A stretch of DNA of 64,000 nucleotides from Rosa chinensis (GCF_002994745.2 NC_037089.1:77152347-77216346); one strand, 5' to 3'; counted from the first letter of the stretch, positions 11,441 through 25,000 are shown. The notes: generated by a model not told the origin, from the letters alone. Translations and numbers: made by a program.

Positions 11441-11622
11441 AGTGTTCGCATGGTTGTACGACAATATGCTAGGTTTTACGTGCTTTTTTGCCCACTGCTA
11501 TAATTTCCTTTCCACTAAAAAATCCGGATTATTTTCAAATAAATTCAAGATTGGATGTTACAGAGGCAAATAGCAATACTTCATATATTTAGGGTCAGGA
11601 GTCCCTGCCCAAAAATATTGTC

Positions 11623-14393
11623 CTACATCTGAAAAAACGCCTCAGAGGTGGAAAAAGGAAAAAAAAAACAAGCAAAAACTACACAGCTGCGACAGTCTTT
11701 AGGGGTTGGGAGCAGCACCAACATTTTCACCGTCAACCGGCGGCTGTTGAATGGCCACGTGGCTTGTTTGATTAGAGCCATGAGCGATAGGACTCGGCGC
11801 ACCATGGTACCATCCGCACGTGTGTGGGATGCTAGGAAGTCGGCACGGGACACTTCGGACTGGGTAGGCAGTGGGGTGTGCTGAGAATCATTAGCCGGAC
11901 CATAGCCGCTCTCCCCACTACCAGAGTGCACACCTCCAGTCTGATCAGCGGCAGGCCCACCTAGCGCAAGCTGGCTCGTCTTACTGGAAATCCAAGGAGC
12001 CTTGTCCCAGTTAATCACAACCTTCTTGTTCAGCATCTCAAAGTTGGCTGCAACACCAGCCTTCGCCACCTCCGTCAGAGCATGCTTAAAATCCTCTGAC
12101 AGCTTAAAGGCCTCCACAGCATTGGCGCCCGCCTGACCTCTCTCAGTTTCTAGCCGAGCAACCTCATTCTCCAACCACTTTAACTCCGCGATTTTAGCGG
12201 CAACATTGCGCTGGAGAATCTCTGCGCGCCTGCTCCTGGCCCCTACTTGCTCCTGTAGCAGAGCCATGTCTTGCTCCAACTGCGCCACGTGGCTGTTCCG
12301 CTCCACGTCCCTATCAATGGCGACGTTCAACTTTCCCCAAACGTCTACCAAGTCACACTCCACCTTGGACAGGAGATGCTCGGTGTCCGCCAGCTTGTCT
12401 GATGTCTCCCTCAGCTCCCTCCGGAGACCTTTAACTTCCCCCTTCATCTACTGCTCGGGGGGCGACGACTTCGATGCTGTCAAAAATAGCTTATGGAGCC
12501 CAATTAACAGATGGCCAAAGGCTAAGCTGAACGACGACTGCTACAGGGCCGTCTGGCGCACCGTCCCGTCCATCCCACCAAATCCTAGCCGCTCGCAGAG
12601 GTGGAAAAGAGACTCTCGCTCGAGGTCAGTTTGGAATTCAGCATATGATGCAAACGAGTCCACCCCACTCGTCGGCACTTCCCCGGCGATTGCCACAGTC
12701 ACCTTTTGCGAGGCCTGCCTCGCCCTCTTCTATTGGGGGGCACCGATTAGCACCGAATGTTCCACCTCGTTTTCTTCCATGGAATCATTCCGCCGCCGTT
12801 TTCTCAACACAGCGCCTTGTGCGGCACCCACGTTGACAGACCTCAGCGGGTTCTGCGGCTCCAAGCCCGCAATAACAACAGGCTGCTTCACCAACCCCAC
12901 GCCACTGAGTGGAAGCCCTCTCCCGACCTCTCTCTGGGGCAGCGCCTGTCCTGCTCCCTCCGCAGGCCCAGGGCTAGGCGCAGGCCTCAAGCAACACAAT
13001 GGTCTGACCAGCAGCGGCAAGATGGGAGTGATGTGGCATTGGCATCACGACCTCCGTCTCCGCTTGGCTCAGTGCCTAAGACTGCAGGTCAACGACAGTC
13101 TTCTGCTCTTCAAGACCGGCGGCATACATTCCCTCCATGAAATTTTATAGCTCGGCGTTGTCCATATCCCTACTAAAAGCTTCACGACTAGCCTTGTTAC
13201 CAGGAACGGAGTCTGAACAAAGCAAACTAAACAAGTTAGCATAAGCGTAAGATGGGTTCGCAACGGCACAGGTAGGCGGACGTCGCTTACCAAAGGCATG
13301 AGTCAATTTCAAATTGACTAACAGCTCCCAGCCTGTTAACAAACGGAGATCTAGTAAGTTATGGTTCCGCCAACACCCTTTGATCCTTACTATGAGGCAC
13401 TGCTCCTAGCACGTTAGCATAAAGCGCAAGCCCGCTGCACAAGAACATAAGTGATGTTAGAAACACAACAAAGGTATATTACAAAAGAAAAACCACAAAC
13501 ATGGGTCAGCGGAAACTAGTGACAACCTCAGATAGGTTGGAACTCCGACTTATTCCTAAATGTCGGCGCCTCCTCGTTCACCCCTGCTTTATACTCCCAT
13601 CCCCTAGTAGCAATACAGAAGGTCGACCACTAGGGGGACATCGAATCCTTCAGATTCTTGATAAACTTGGGCACCCCCTGGCAGCGAGTAAGATTCACAT
13701 ATCTGCTACAGCCCTGGTGCCTCACATAAACCAGTTCGTAGAAGTGCAGCACCTCCGCCACTGTGGGACTTTCTCAGCCAGAGAGAGCTGAGCGCCATCA
13801 GTAATCGCCACATATTAGGGAAAATTTGCCCAAAGGCAAGGTCGAACTTGCAAATTAAAATATGGAGGTTTGGCAGTAGCGGAAGCGTTACTCCTTGGAG
13901 GAAGATGGCCTCGTGAACGGCGGCGTACCCAGCCGGCAAAATTGACTCATTCTCATCCCTCGTCGGCGGTCGTAACTTCACCATACTAGGGAGACGAAAC
14001 ACCCTCTTCAGAAGGTTAACAGCCGACGCAGTCATCGGACCGCGTGCCTCGTCAACAGGGGTACCATCATGGAGAACCCAGGCTGACTCTATCTCCTCCC
14101 CGCTAGCCTCTCCCACATCAGCAGAGCCGCTAGTAGCGTTATTACTAGCTCTCCTCTCCTCGCGCTGCTTACTGGCGGCAGGCTCTTCCCTTGCCGTCGA
14201 ACTGTCCGGACGCCCACTGTGAACCATAGCCACTTCCCAGGGTATAGTTTGTAAGGGTTCAATATCTAGCGGTTCCGGCAATGAGGTTCCTGCAGGGGCA
14301 GACGGACGCAACGAGTCACATCCTATCTGAACCTTTGAGCGACACGTTAGACCCGGAATCCTCATTACTCGAAATCTCTATGATGCTAGCCAT
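11623..14393 (-). pseudogene. antisense ORF of a Tat-like gypsy element (Transposase_28-like)
   Basis: Reading the minus strand from an ATG at 14393 (MASIIEISSNEDSGS...), the frame shifts near 14365. It then encodes PSMVKLRPPTRDEN, PAGYAAVHEAIFLQG, LPLLPNLHILICKF and FPNMWRLLMA. This is the layout of the 'putative gypsy type transposon' domain (Pfam Transposase_28). A decayed linker follows, with stops near 12740-12450, and then a long coiled coil (RRELRETSDKLADTEHLL, 12447-12100) ending in FKHALTEVAKAGVAANFEML. Such ORFs are known to lie antisense between pol and the 3' LTR in Tat-lineage retrotransposons. That agrees with the + strand LTR at 20733-21251. Several frameshifts and stops make it non-functional. 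Confidence 0.75.
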
Positions 14394-16384
14394 CAGAAAC
14401 ACCCTAAAACCCAAGTCAGTTAGTTCCAAAATGATCTAAACTATCTCCATGCTAGATTTTAGTCAAATAAGACCAAGAACAATCATATCCAGAAAACCCA
14501 GAAAATACCAAAACAAGAACACAATGTATATACACTCAGAACCTAGCACTACTTCAAAAAGTTAATCACACAACGCAACATAAATCTTCTGTTGTGTGTT
14601 TAAGTAAAATATATTGTACAACGGTATTAGTAATGTTGTGTTGTGTGAATGTCAACAAAGTGATAACTTTTTTTCTCAGAGCAACATTGCACAACACAAT
14701 TAAGTATTGTCCGTTATCTGAGTCATAAAAATTTAGTGGCAGATTTCCCTCCACTTTCGAGTCTTGATTGCCTCTTGAAATCTGAAATTTGGGGTACTTA
14801 GTACAACGGTGCTTGACATCTTTCATTGTGTGATTGAAAACTAGACGTCAAATTTAGAGGAAGCTTGCTTGGATATCTTCCACTAGGTAAACCTTGTGCA
14901 AGATGTAGAAATTAGACAACAGAAGTTATACTTTTATGTTGTGTGAAGTGGGAACATAGGCGGCAATATTTTGGGTCAAAATGCAGCAGCCGGCAAATTT
15001 CCCTCCATGTTTTGACATTTTAATTTTATGTCATACACTCTTACGACAGTGTGTTGTGTCTCTATTGTGAGATCGACTTGAGAAGTGATATTTGAAGTTC
15101 AAATCATTTCTTTTCCTTTCATTCTCTCTCTTCCTCATTTGAGTCCAAATAAGACTTCTTCGACACCAACCTTTCCCTTCTTCCATCAAACCCTAAAACC
15201 CAATTTTTCATCTTCAATCCTTCCCAAGAACCCCGGCTAGTTCCCAATCACTCCATTTCAACCTCAAACTGCGCCTTTTCTTCCCTGAGCACGCAAGCTC
15301 CGCGACGGCCACGACTATCGTGAAGCCATCAAACAATCAAGTCCCTCATTCTCTCATATATCTTTCTCTTGTCATCTCTCTCTCTCGTAGTTCTGAAACC
15401 CCAAAATTCTCCAGAAATTTCATGAATCACATTGAAATCTTAAACCACCCAAACACCCAAAACACTTTCTACCCTTAAAACCTTCGCTGCTTCCTCCTCC
15501 TCCCCTGCACTTGTCTGCCTCTCTCTTCATCAAAAAACCCTAAAAAGGAAGACGATGCCTTTCCTGTTCAGAATTTTCTCCATCTGTGCCATATCCGGTG
15601 CAAACAAATTGGGGCTCGCTCTTCATTTTGATTGAAATCGATATTGGATTCGAAGATATATATGTGGAATGCACCACTGGGTTTCAGACCCACATGGGTT
15701 CAAATTGGGGCTCGCTCATTCCTCTCCGGCCAAGCCTCTCGGAGTTTCGAGGGCTCGATCTGAGTCGTTCCATGGGACTCACAAGGTCCCTATGGGTGAT
15801 ACCCCCTACGTCAGAGCCAAGAATGTTTAGGTAAGCTTTTGGGAACTTTTCGAAATTCGATTCCAAAACCTAGATTAGTTTTTATCTTACTCTAATTCAT
15901 GGGATAATTGATGGGTGTTTGGCTTTTGATTTGAATAGCTGGTGGATAAGGATCTAGACATGGCTATTCTTCTCTAATTTCTTCTCTGTTATTGTTGTAT
16001 TGGGTCTTCACCTTTTGTTGTTGTGTGTTTCCAATGCTAGATGAGTAGTGGCTGTGTCTGGGGAGTAGTCAACCACCTCAAAGTTGTTAAGGACTTGTCA
16101 GAGCTTCATTGAAAAAGTGCAAGTATGCAATTCTATCTCTTTGAATTTCATTATGAGTTTTAAATTCAAGTTCTTTAAAATTCATAATTGATGGTGATGC
16201 AATTCTAATTCGACGATTCTTTAGATTTTTGATTGAGTTTTTGAATCTGGAAATCTTCACTCTCTAGATGACGTCGTCAAGCTCGTGGTTAGTATTTGAT
16301 TATTAAGCTGTAATCGATTGATTTGAAGTGAAGCTTGTTCGATTCGATTCAATTAGATTTATTTTGGGTTTTGATGTGGCAGGC

Positions 16385-16615
16385 AAGCTTGAAAGACTGT
16401 CTGAAGCAGCTTCTTATATTGAAAGTGTTGTTCATGTTGGCCTTCTTTCTCCGGTGAGGGTTTAGTGTTTAGCTTATGTTATTTTCATGTGTTTCGATTT
16501 TGGTGGTGTTATTGAACCTTCCGTTTGCGTTGATTTTATTGTCTTCAGCTTTTCACGATGAGCTTGTGAAAATATGGGCCTGATGTGATGGATGCATTGA
16601 TTGAGTTGATTATTT
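16385..16615 (+). pseudogene. captured exon-like pieces inside CACTA, family not recognised
   Basis: After an AG (TTGATGTGGCAG), a block reads KLERLSEAASYIESVVHVGLLSP and stops at a GTGAGG donor. After the next AG (TTGTCTTCAG), a block reads FHDELVK and then, in another frame, YGPDVMDALIELIISL before a GTATGT donor. Exon-like bounds and amphipathic content suggest transduplicated host exons with a single-base frame break. I cannot name the parent gene. Confidence 0.4.
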
Positions 16616-16819
16616 CCTTGGTATGTATGATTAATCCCTTTCAATTTATTTATTTTGAGAATGGTGTACATGTGTGTGTGTGTGTGTGTTTTTTTTTTTT
16701 TTTGCATAGGCAAATGATTCTGTGTGTGTTTGCATTTGCTTTGGAAGCTCAACTGTGTGATTTATATGATTCCTTACCATCTTTTTTTTTTTTGGAATTT
16801 AACTTAGCATTTATCACAG

Positions 16820-16952
16820 GAGGAAGTTGCTGGCATACAAGAGGGATTAAGATCATGGATACTTGCAATAAGGGCAAGATTAACATTGATAAGCTAAGAA
16901 TTGGGTTAAATAAACTTGATGATAGATTCTTGATAATGATCTACATATCCTA
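16820..16952 (+). pseudogene. captured calcium-dependent protein kinase EF-hand exon
   Basis: After the acceptor ATCACAG the sequence reads EEVAGIQEG. After a one-base frame break it reads KIMDTCNKGKINIDKLRIGLNKL. This corresponds to the first EF hand of the calmodulin-like domain of CDPKs (pattern EEVAGI..xFxxMDTxxxGKINxxEL). The loop position 12 Glu is Lys here, so calcium binding would be impaired. It lies inside the CACTA element, without kinase domain or other EF hands, so it is a transduplicated fragment. Confidence 0.6.
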
Positions 16953-18519
16953 ATGTTAGCTATAAGTACTATCCTGTATTTTAAATTCTTTGCATGTTTT
17001 AGCTCTATTCAGTCACTGTAGTTGTCTTTCTTTGGCTTGATGGGTTTGGACTAGGGTGTCCATAGTAGTTATAGTATGATCTTGAAATGACACTATGAAT
17101 TGTGTAGAAGTATATAGAAATTGGCATTTAATGACTAACCAAATTTCTTAACCCTTTTCATTTAGAAACAAACCACATTTAATGACTAACTTCTCCGGCT
17201 AATCTCAGGCCTAATTACGGGGTCTGCTTTCTGATCTACTTCTACCTTAAATCTTAATAACATAGTATTTGATTATTAAGATGCAACCATTAGCAGACTA
17301 CATAACAGCTTTTGTAAGCCCAGTATCTGAAATTTCTAGTTGAACTTGGTTCTCAATTTTGTTGTGTTCTTCTTTCTTTCTTTTTGTAGTTTGGATCTCT
17401 TTTATCCATTTATGGTAGTTTCTGGTATAGCAAAACAAGAAGAATGGGTTTCGGTGTTCATTAAGTGGGTTCAGATGCAGAGAATGGTACATACATTCTC
17501 CTTGAACATGAGAAAAGTGGCTTAAATAACCAATAGGAAAAATATGTCCTCCCAGTAGCAGTTAAATGCAGTTGCGTCTTTCAAGCTATATTCCAGGTTT
17601 TGGTTTTTTTTTTTTCTCTCCCTCCCAATAATTAGTAAATGCATTAGCTCTGATGCTAATAAGTTCATTGTAGCTCTCTTCTTGCAAAATTGTCTTAGTT
17701 ATGAACCGGAAAAGCTATTGAGCATTTTACCATATTATCACTTTTGTTGGAGGCGGACAGCCTAATTTTGTTGACACGATTCATATGATGGAAAATTGAA
17801 TTCACAAAGGATGCAACAAAATTGAATCGTTCCTTATGCCCTGAAAGATAACTCAAGTGCATTGGCCAAAAATAGTAATAATAATAATAATAATTTAAGT
17901 GCATAACATATGTAAAATGTCCAAATCATGGTCTGATTTCTCCTATTGGCCCTCTGTTTTGTCTTCTTCAGTTGTTATATACTTATAAGTGCCACTATTG
18001 ATTGTGAATTAAAAATTTCATTGTTTCAGGTGGCTTTCTTGAAGCCAAAGGCTGATGAAGGCTAAGTGTCATATTCCATTGAGAATATGAAAGCTTTTTA
18101 TTCATGTATAACTAGCTAGGAATGCTCTTGTTTGGTACATTATCTAGTTACTTGAATGTATAGATGTTTGAATAACGGTACTTGAATTATATCAATTAGA
18201 GTATTATTTATATGGTAATATATCGAGCATTATATTTGGACAAACGTTTATATGGATATTCTTCTTGTTTCCAATGTTAAGTCATACAACACAATACAAA
18301 ACAATGTGTTGTATGACTGTAAAAGAGTTCAAAATTAAGGCTTCTCCTACAACAGTCACTGGTTGTTATCCAATTTGATTACAATATTCACACCACAGCT
18401 AACCAAATATAGTTGTTGTGTGAACTAACAACCAACAACAAAATAAAACAAAATTCTGTTGTGTGAGATTCTTAACACACAACAGAAATAAAATCATCCC
18501 TATTGTCTGAGTGAATCAA

Positions 18520-18800
18520 CAGACGAGGGAGATAATTTCACTTTGGTTGTGTGTTACATATCTCAGACAACAAAGAATGAGTTATATCTGTTGTGTATTA
18601 TTAATCTCAGTCAACAAAGAATGAGTTATATCTATTGTGTGTTACATATCTCACACAACAAAGAATGAGTAATATCTGTTATGTGTAATTGATCTCAAAC
18701 AACAAAGAATGAATCATAACTGTTGTGTGTTATGAATCTTAGACAACAAAGAAAGAGTCACGGCTATTGTGTGTTATGAATCTCAGACAACAGCAGAAAT
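18520..18800. repeat. about 60-bp subterminal tandem repeat of the CACTA element
   Basis: At least five units of the form 'tctcagacaacaaagaatga' followed by a variable stretch and 'tgttgtgtgtta'. Each unit has an inverted pair (ACAACA...TGTTGT). This is the subterminal repeat style of CACTA ends. Confidence 0.8.
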
Positions 18801-19031
18801 TATCTTCTGATGTCTGAATTGTCGAGGCATCCTGGCACATGTCATGGCAGGCACCTCCTGCGCAGAATTCACACAACGGAAAAATAATTATTTTTTGAGC
18901 CAACTACTACAAAGGTGGAATTACCGTTGTGTGATCTTTCGATCACACAACACTCACTTAGATAATGGTGGACTTGGTCATCAGACAACGGAAATCCACC
19001 GTTGTCTGATTAAATTTTTGTAGTAGTGTAG

Positions 19032-20732
19032 ATTCGACCATCTAGCAAATCCATAAACCTCAACTCTCTGCCACAAACACCTAAATCCATCCCCAAAACC
19101 ATTCTAGATCCTCAGACACACCTTGGAATAGCAGCAATCACTTCAAATAGCAAAAGTAGAAACTGACAGAAACAATCAAACAGGCACGGGGCTCAGATTA
19201 CCAACCTGAAATATGAAAACGCTGGGACGCTTGGAGATGTTCGTCTTCACTTCGGCGAATCTCGTGCTTCAAAAGGACAATGCTCTCGCTCGATTTGCAA
19301 AACGCACTCCTCAACTCTAAGAAAGCAAAGCTTGAAGACGATGAGTTAGGTTTGAAGTACAGGAGATGTCAAAACCATGTTGAGTTTCCCTATATTTTAT
19401 GTCAACATCAAACAAATCCAGGCCATCCGCTGAAAAACGACATCACACGACAGCCGTACATGTGCCCCATGATCGCACTTACTTTCCGGATTAACCGAGA
19501 CATCGCCTCAGTTACAAAAGCTATAATTACTTGCATTAATGACGAAGAGACGGTCGTGCTAGGAAGGTGTACACCAGCACGCCAACCCAATACATGACAA
19601 CCACGTGTCGGGAGCTGTCAGATGAAGCGTCTATCGAAGTAACAGTCAAAAGGCAGGCATACCAATCGTCGAGATAGTCCCCGCTAAGCTCAACACCGCT
19701 AGCGGGACTTCTCCTCATCTTGCAAACGAGACAGTCTCCGCTAAGTGCAACACTGCTAGCTGGATTTCTCCTCATCTTGCAAACGAGACAGTCTCCGCTA
19801 AGCGCAACACCGATAGCAGAACTTCTCCTCATCTCGCAAACGAGACAGTCTCCACTAAGCGCAACATCGTTAGCGAGACTTCTCCTCATCTTGCAAGCGA
19901 GATAGTCTCTGCTAAGCGCAACACCGCTAGCGGGACCTCTCCTCATCTTGCAAGCAAGATAGTCTCTGCTAAGCGCAACACTGCTAGTGGGACTTCTCCT
20001 CATCTTGCAAGCGAGACAGTCTCCTCTAAGCTCAACACCGCTAGTAGAACTTCTCCCTCACCTTGCAAGAGAGACAGTCTCCACTAAACACAACACTGCT
20101 AGCAGGACTTCTCCTCATGTTGCAAGAGAGACAGTCTCCTCTAAGCGCCACACCGCTAGCGGGACTTCTCCCTCATCTTGTAAAGTAACCCGGTCTCCGC
20201 TAAACACAAAGCCGCTCACGGAACTTCTCTATCTCGCAAGCAAGAATGTCCTCGCGACACTTCTTACCTCTGACCATCAGCGGAGGGACTTCCGCCAATG
20301 GCAACTCCCGAGGCAACGCCTTATAATGACAACGACCGCCACGCAGAGTTGCAATCAAGCCCTGTTCCTCCTGGACAAGTAAGGGGACACGTCAACAGTT
20401 TATGACTTCCCTGATTAAGCACATTGACCCCCGACACTCGGGTACCAAAGATTGGGCTCGCTACCCAACACCCTCTGCTCCGCATAGCTCCCCCTCAACA
20501 AACAATACTCTGCCAAACGGAGGCCTATCTAAGCCGGGGAGTGGGGGACTCCCTGGGGGGCCTAGCAGGGGCCCACCCGAAAGGGTATAAAGCGTTTGCT
20601 CATAGTAAATCTATGGTTGGCAACATACTGACGTTAATTATGCTTTCGCAAGTCTAGCAGAAGTAACGCTTCAAAACCGCTAGGCAACTCTTCAACCAAG
20701 ATTGCCCTCCTTGACTAGGAACTTGGGGGACT
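19032..20732 (+). mobile_element. 3' untranslated region of a Tat-like gypsy element
   Basis: Between the antisense ORF (interrupted by the CACTA) and the 3' LTR. It includes the 57-bp minisatellite and ends with a G-rich polypurine tract (AGGAACTTGGGGGA, near 20717-20730) directly before the LTR start. Tandem repeats in the 3' UTR are a known trait of Tat/Ogre retrotransposons. Confidence 0.6.
19675..20190. repeat. 57-bp minisatellite, about 9 units
   Basis: Unit: AGTCTCCGCTAAGCGCAACA, then CCGCTAGCGGGACTTCTCCT, then CATCTTGCAA plus 7 bases. The period of 57 is divisible by three, so both strands stay open over several units. The minus strand gives a 19-residue repeat RRSPASGVALSGDCLVCKM and the plus strand gives QTRQSPLSATPLAGLLLIL. 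Each unit holds the near-palindrome CCGCTAGCGG. I regard the open frames as a by-product of the period. Confidence 0.9.
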
Positions 20733-21251
20733 TGTACTTACATAAACATTTGCCAACCATAATTAGCTATAATGATCGACGCTCATACCACTGCCAGCGA
20801 TACCAACAACCACCAACGGTGTGACCTACGGAAACACAGCCAAGCAGGCTATCACCTAAGCCCCGACACACCCCCAGATCACCGCTGACACAATGCCACG
20901 TGCCTTGTCAAGATAGCCTCGCTGAAGCATCAGAAGCTGGGACCTGAAGCATGTCAGTCCCACATTAAAAATAAGGAAGAGACCAGTCTCTTCCCCACCT
21001 ATAAAAAGTCCACTCATCTCTCTTCATTAATTACGCATTTACTACTTATCTACTGTTATTCTGTCAACACAAATACATTGACCAACTTAGGCATCGAAGA
21101 AGAGAAAACCGCCCAACGCGGTCTCCCTCTGACGCCCTTTGTATTTTATTTGACAGATAGCGGAAACTAGGAGAACATCACAAGTAGCGGTCCGCCCACT
21201 GGACCAGCGTTAACTGAGATTTGGGCTATCGCTCAATCTTAGATATTAACA
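20733..21251 (+). mobile_element. 3' LTR of the Tat-like gypsy element
   Basis: Follows a G-rich polypurine tract and starts TGTACTTACA. It has a TATA-like box (CTATAAAAAG, about 21000), a leader and a poly(A)-region-like end near ATATTAACA. The block ACTTAGGCATCG...CCGCCCAACGCGGTC is of the type common near the ends of plant gypsy LTRs. The matching 5' LTR is not in the window, so the exact 3' edge is approximate. Confidence 0.6.
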
Positions 21252-21921
21252 CAATTTAAAAAAGAAAAAGAAAAAAATAAGCAAAATTCAATCATACCCA
21301 GATGTCTGAAATGAATTCTTCTTCCCTTTCTTTCTGGCCTAGTCGAGAAGAATAACTATCGTCTCCGTCTCTAATATTCTTACTTGAAATCGGTCCAACT
21401 GATCATTGAGGTCTCAGACTCCAGCACAGGCAAAACCCCTAAAAATTCAAAACCCCAATCAGCTCAAAACCAAGGCAAACAAAAAAACCCAACCAAAATC
21501 AAAGCACGCAAAAATTAATGAAACAATAATAGAAAAGAGTGAAAATTGAGGTGGTGTGGGGGTTCCAGACATCTGATCTTCACCCTTGCCAAACCCACAA
21601 AAAGAACGAATTTGGTATATTGTCCGGAACAAACCCAAACAAAATTCTCCTCTTCTCTTTTCTACTCCAGCTTCAATAGTTGATATTGTGGTGAGCATTG
21701 TGGTCTCTCTGCCTCTGTACTGAAACACCAAAGCGATGGTGCTGAAGAGGAGCGTTCTTATTCATATATCAATGGCAGGGCTGTAAGTAAAGAAAAAAAA
21801 AAGGCAAAATTGTAACTTCCACCCCTAATGAACAATATGAACAGTTCTACCAACTTTAGTATATAGTATAACTGGTTGGTGCATCACCTTTTTCTTATAT
21901 TTAAGTATTTGTAGTCTCTAC
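21252..21921. other. spacer, no gene seen
   Basis: Contains T/C-rich and A-rich stretches resembling gene-leader DNA, but no supported coding sequence. Confidence 0.45.
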
Positions 21922-21931
21922 CCTTTTGATT

Positions 21932-22068
21932 TATTTATTTATTTATTTTTTTATTCTGGACAACAGTAATAACTCATAACCTCAACCCTAATGTCAGTAA
22001 GATTTGAACGCATGACCTCTACGGTGTTAGTTAAACTAGATAACTAATAGACCGCAACTCACCGATAG
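21932..22068 (-). mobile_element. tRNA-derived SINE
   Basis: On the minus strand it has an A-box-like start, a B-box-like GCGTTCAAATC (complement near 22010) and an AAAT-rich tail. Exact 10-bp target duplications CCTTTTGATT flank it at 21922-21931 and 22069-22078. Its length of about 137 bp fits plant SINEs. Confidence 0.75.
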
Positions 22069-22086
22069 CCTTTTGATTGTTTTGAT

Positions 22087-23319
<1,233 letters not shown>

Positions 23320-24711
23320 GTTTTGATCTAATGTATTCAACTTCTATTTAAAAAAAAAAATACAAAAAACACTTCACACACGAGTACAGTCCGTCCGCAC
23401 GTGTGGAAGAAGGTTAGTTATTAATTAGGATTAATTTCAGTTTACCCCCCTGAGGTTTGGGGGTGTCATCATCTACTTTCAATTTTGAATTTTTACCCTC
23501 CAAACTTTCCAATTTCAATCAGCCATGTCCAATTTCTCTGATTCCGTCCAAATTGGACAACTTTGACGATTTGACCCACTTTGAGGGCTGAAATGGTCAT
23601 TTCAAGACAAACAACCTAAAAAAAAAAACTCTCTTTCACTTTCGAGGTTCCTCTCTCTCTTCTGCAACTCTCTCTTCTTCAACTCCCTCTTCCGCAAACC
23701 ATTTTCATCACCATCTCTTTCTTCTGCAAACCCAGGGATGGAGCCACTCATAGGGTTACTTGGGCTGTAGCCTAAGGGAAAATTTGGCCCAAAATGTGCC
23801 AAGTAGGGGTATAGCCCAAATAAATAAAAAATACTAATGCTTCGAAGAGTTGCTGGGTTGCTGTTGTCCATCCCAACTCTCAAACACCAAACTTGTCGGC
23901 CGTCTCCCAGTTCAGAACTTCAGATCGGTTCCACCTTCCAGAGTTCCAGGTTCTAGCCACCGAGCCACCTCCCCTTTCAGAGTTTCAATCGGCTTGCCTG
24001 AGCTACCTCCTCCGCCACCGTCCACCGAACCACCTCGCTCCACTGTGGTCTGCATCTCTGCGAGTCTGTGACAGAGCATCTCAGATTCTCATAGTTTCAG
24101 TCCACCGAGCCATCTCCAATCCCTGAATCTCATATTCTCAGGTACCTTTACTACCATGCTGATGATGTTTGAAAATTGAAACTTTGAATCGTGAATTCGT
24201 GATGTTTGGTGTTTAATGTGACTGGGTGAGGTCGTAATTTACTGAATTGCTGATGAAGTGATGATGTTTGTTTGATAATTGGGAGTGGGTTTTCCAGATT
24301 GTGTTGTTTGGTCCTGGTTTGGTCACTTTGGTGTTTGCCCATGAGGTCGAAACTCGAAACCTCATGATGGTTTGTTTTTTTTTTTAGCAAGGGTTGTTGA
24401 TGATGTTCATCATGTTTCATAAATGATAATTGATTGTTTGATAAATGATAATTGTTTGTCCGTGATAATTGATGACCTTTATGCAATTGTAATTGGCTTC
24501 CCTTTGTCTGATTTGAGATGAAAGTTCTGTTTATTTTGATGGGTTTTGTTCATTATGTCCATTTTGGAGAAACATTGTGTTTGATTAGTTTCAAGAAATA
24601 GTTTTTAAGTTTAGAACTAGAAATGGTATATAAAGATTAGCTCTTTCAGTTTATGCGTTGTTAATTCTAGTCATACTGGTCATATTTTAGGCACTGAGGC
24701 TTGCTGCCAAG

Positions 24712-24817
24712 GAAAGCCAGAGGCGGGTGTATCTATTTATAGCTATTGTAGGACAAGATGAGATGAAGCTATGTCTTCTGCTGAATGTGATTGATCCTAA
24801 GATTGGTGGTGTCATGA
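24712..24817 (+). pseudogene. fragment of magnesium chelatase subunit I (CHLI)
   Basis: Reads KESQRRVYLFIAIVGQDEMK and then LCLLLNVIDPKIGGVM. This is the region just before the Walker A loop of the plastid AAA+ chelatase subunit that inserts Mg into protoporphyrin. It is preceded by an AG acceptor (24689-24690) and is cut before the GDRGTGKS loop, so it cannot bind ATP. It runs in frame straight into the TCP fragment. Two substitutions at usually conserved positions (P to L, A to I) suggest decay. Confidence 0.85.
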
Positions 24818-25000
24818 GGATTGTGAAGGTTCAAGGAGGCCACGTTATTCGATCAATTGCGAGAAAAGACAGGCACAACAAGACTACACGTCCAAGGGCC
24901 TAAGAAACAGGAGGTCCAGCTTTCAACTCAATATGCCATAGAGTTCTATGATATTCAAGACCGTCTTGGCTTTGATAGACCAAGCAAGGCCATTGACTGG
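24818..25000 (+). pseudogene. fragment of a CIN-class TCP transcription factor gene
   Basis: Reads [20 protein letters not shown]. After a one-base frame break it reads [20 protein letters not shown] and [17 protein letters not shown]. This is the basic region and helix I of the TCP DNA-binding domain. The basic region has lost several Arg residues and helix II is absent. Part of it lies in a 67-residue open frame from 24857 to 25060. The 5' junction with CHLI occurs at a shared GA dinucleotide. Confidence 0.88.

Larger units (their letters stand above)
14547..19028. mobile_element. CACTA transposon with captured gene pieces
   Basis: Starts CACTACTTCAAAAA and ends TTTTTGTAGTAGTG. Both sides have the 3-bp target duplication TAG (14544-14546 and 19029-19031), as expected for CACTA (En/Spm) elements. 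Subterminal arrays of ACACAACA/TGTTGTGT words fill about 14570-15070 and 18280-18990, where TNPA-type protein binding is expected. No transposase is recognisable. The interior (about 15550-18090) has exon/intron-like blocks bounded by AG and GT, including a kinase EF-hand piece. It splits the 5' side of the Tat-element antisense ORF region. Confidence 0.88.

Noticed and set aside
11648..13150. Plus-strand open frames opposite the antisense ORF
   Set aside because: They are shadows of the GC-rich minus-strand Transposase_28-like sequence.
19720..20382. Plus-strand repeat-coded open frames
   Set aside because: They result from the 57-bp period being a multiple of three.
23753..24130. Possible second hAT end (CAGGGATGGAGCCAC, near 23733) inside the Pack-MULE
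   Set aside because: No matching partner terminus or target duplication was found.
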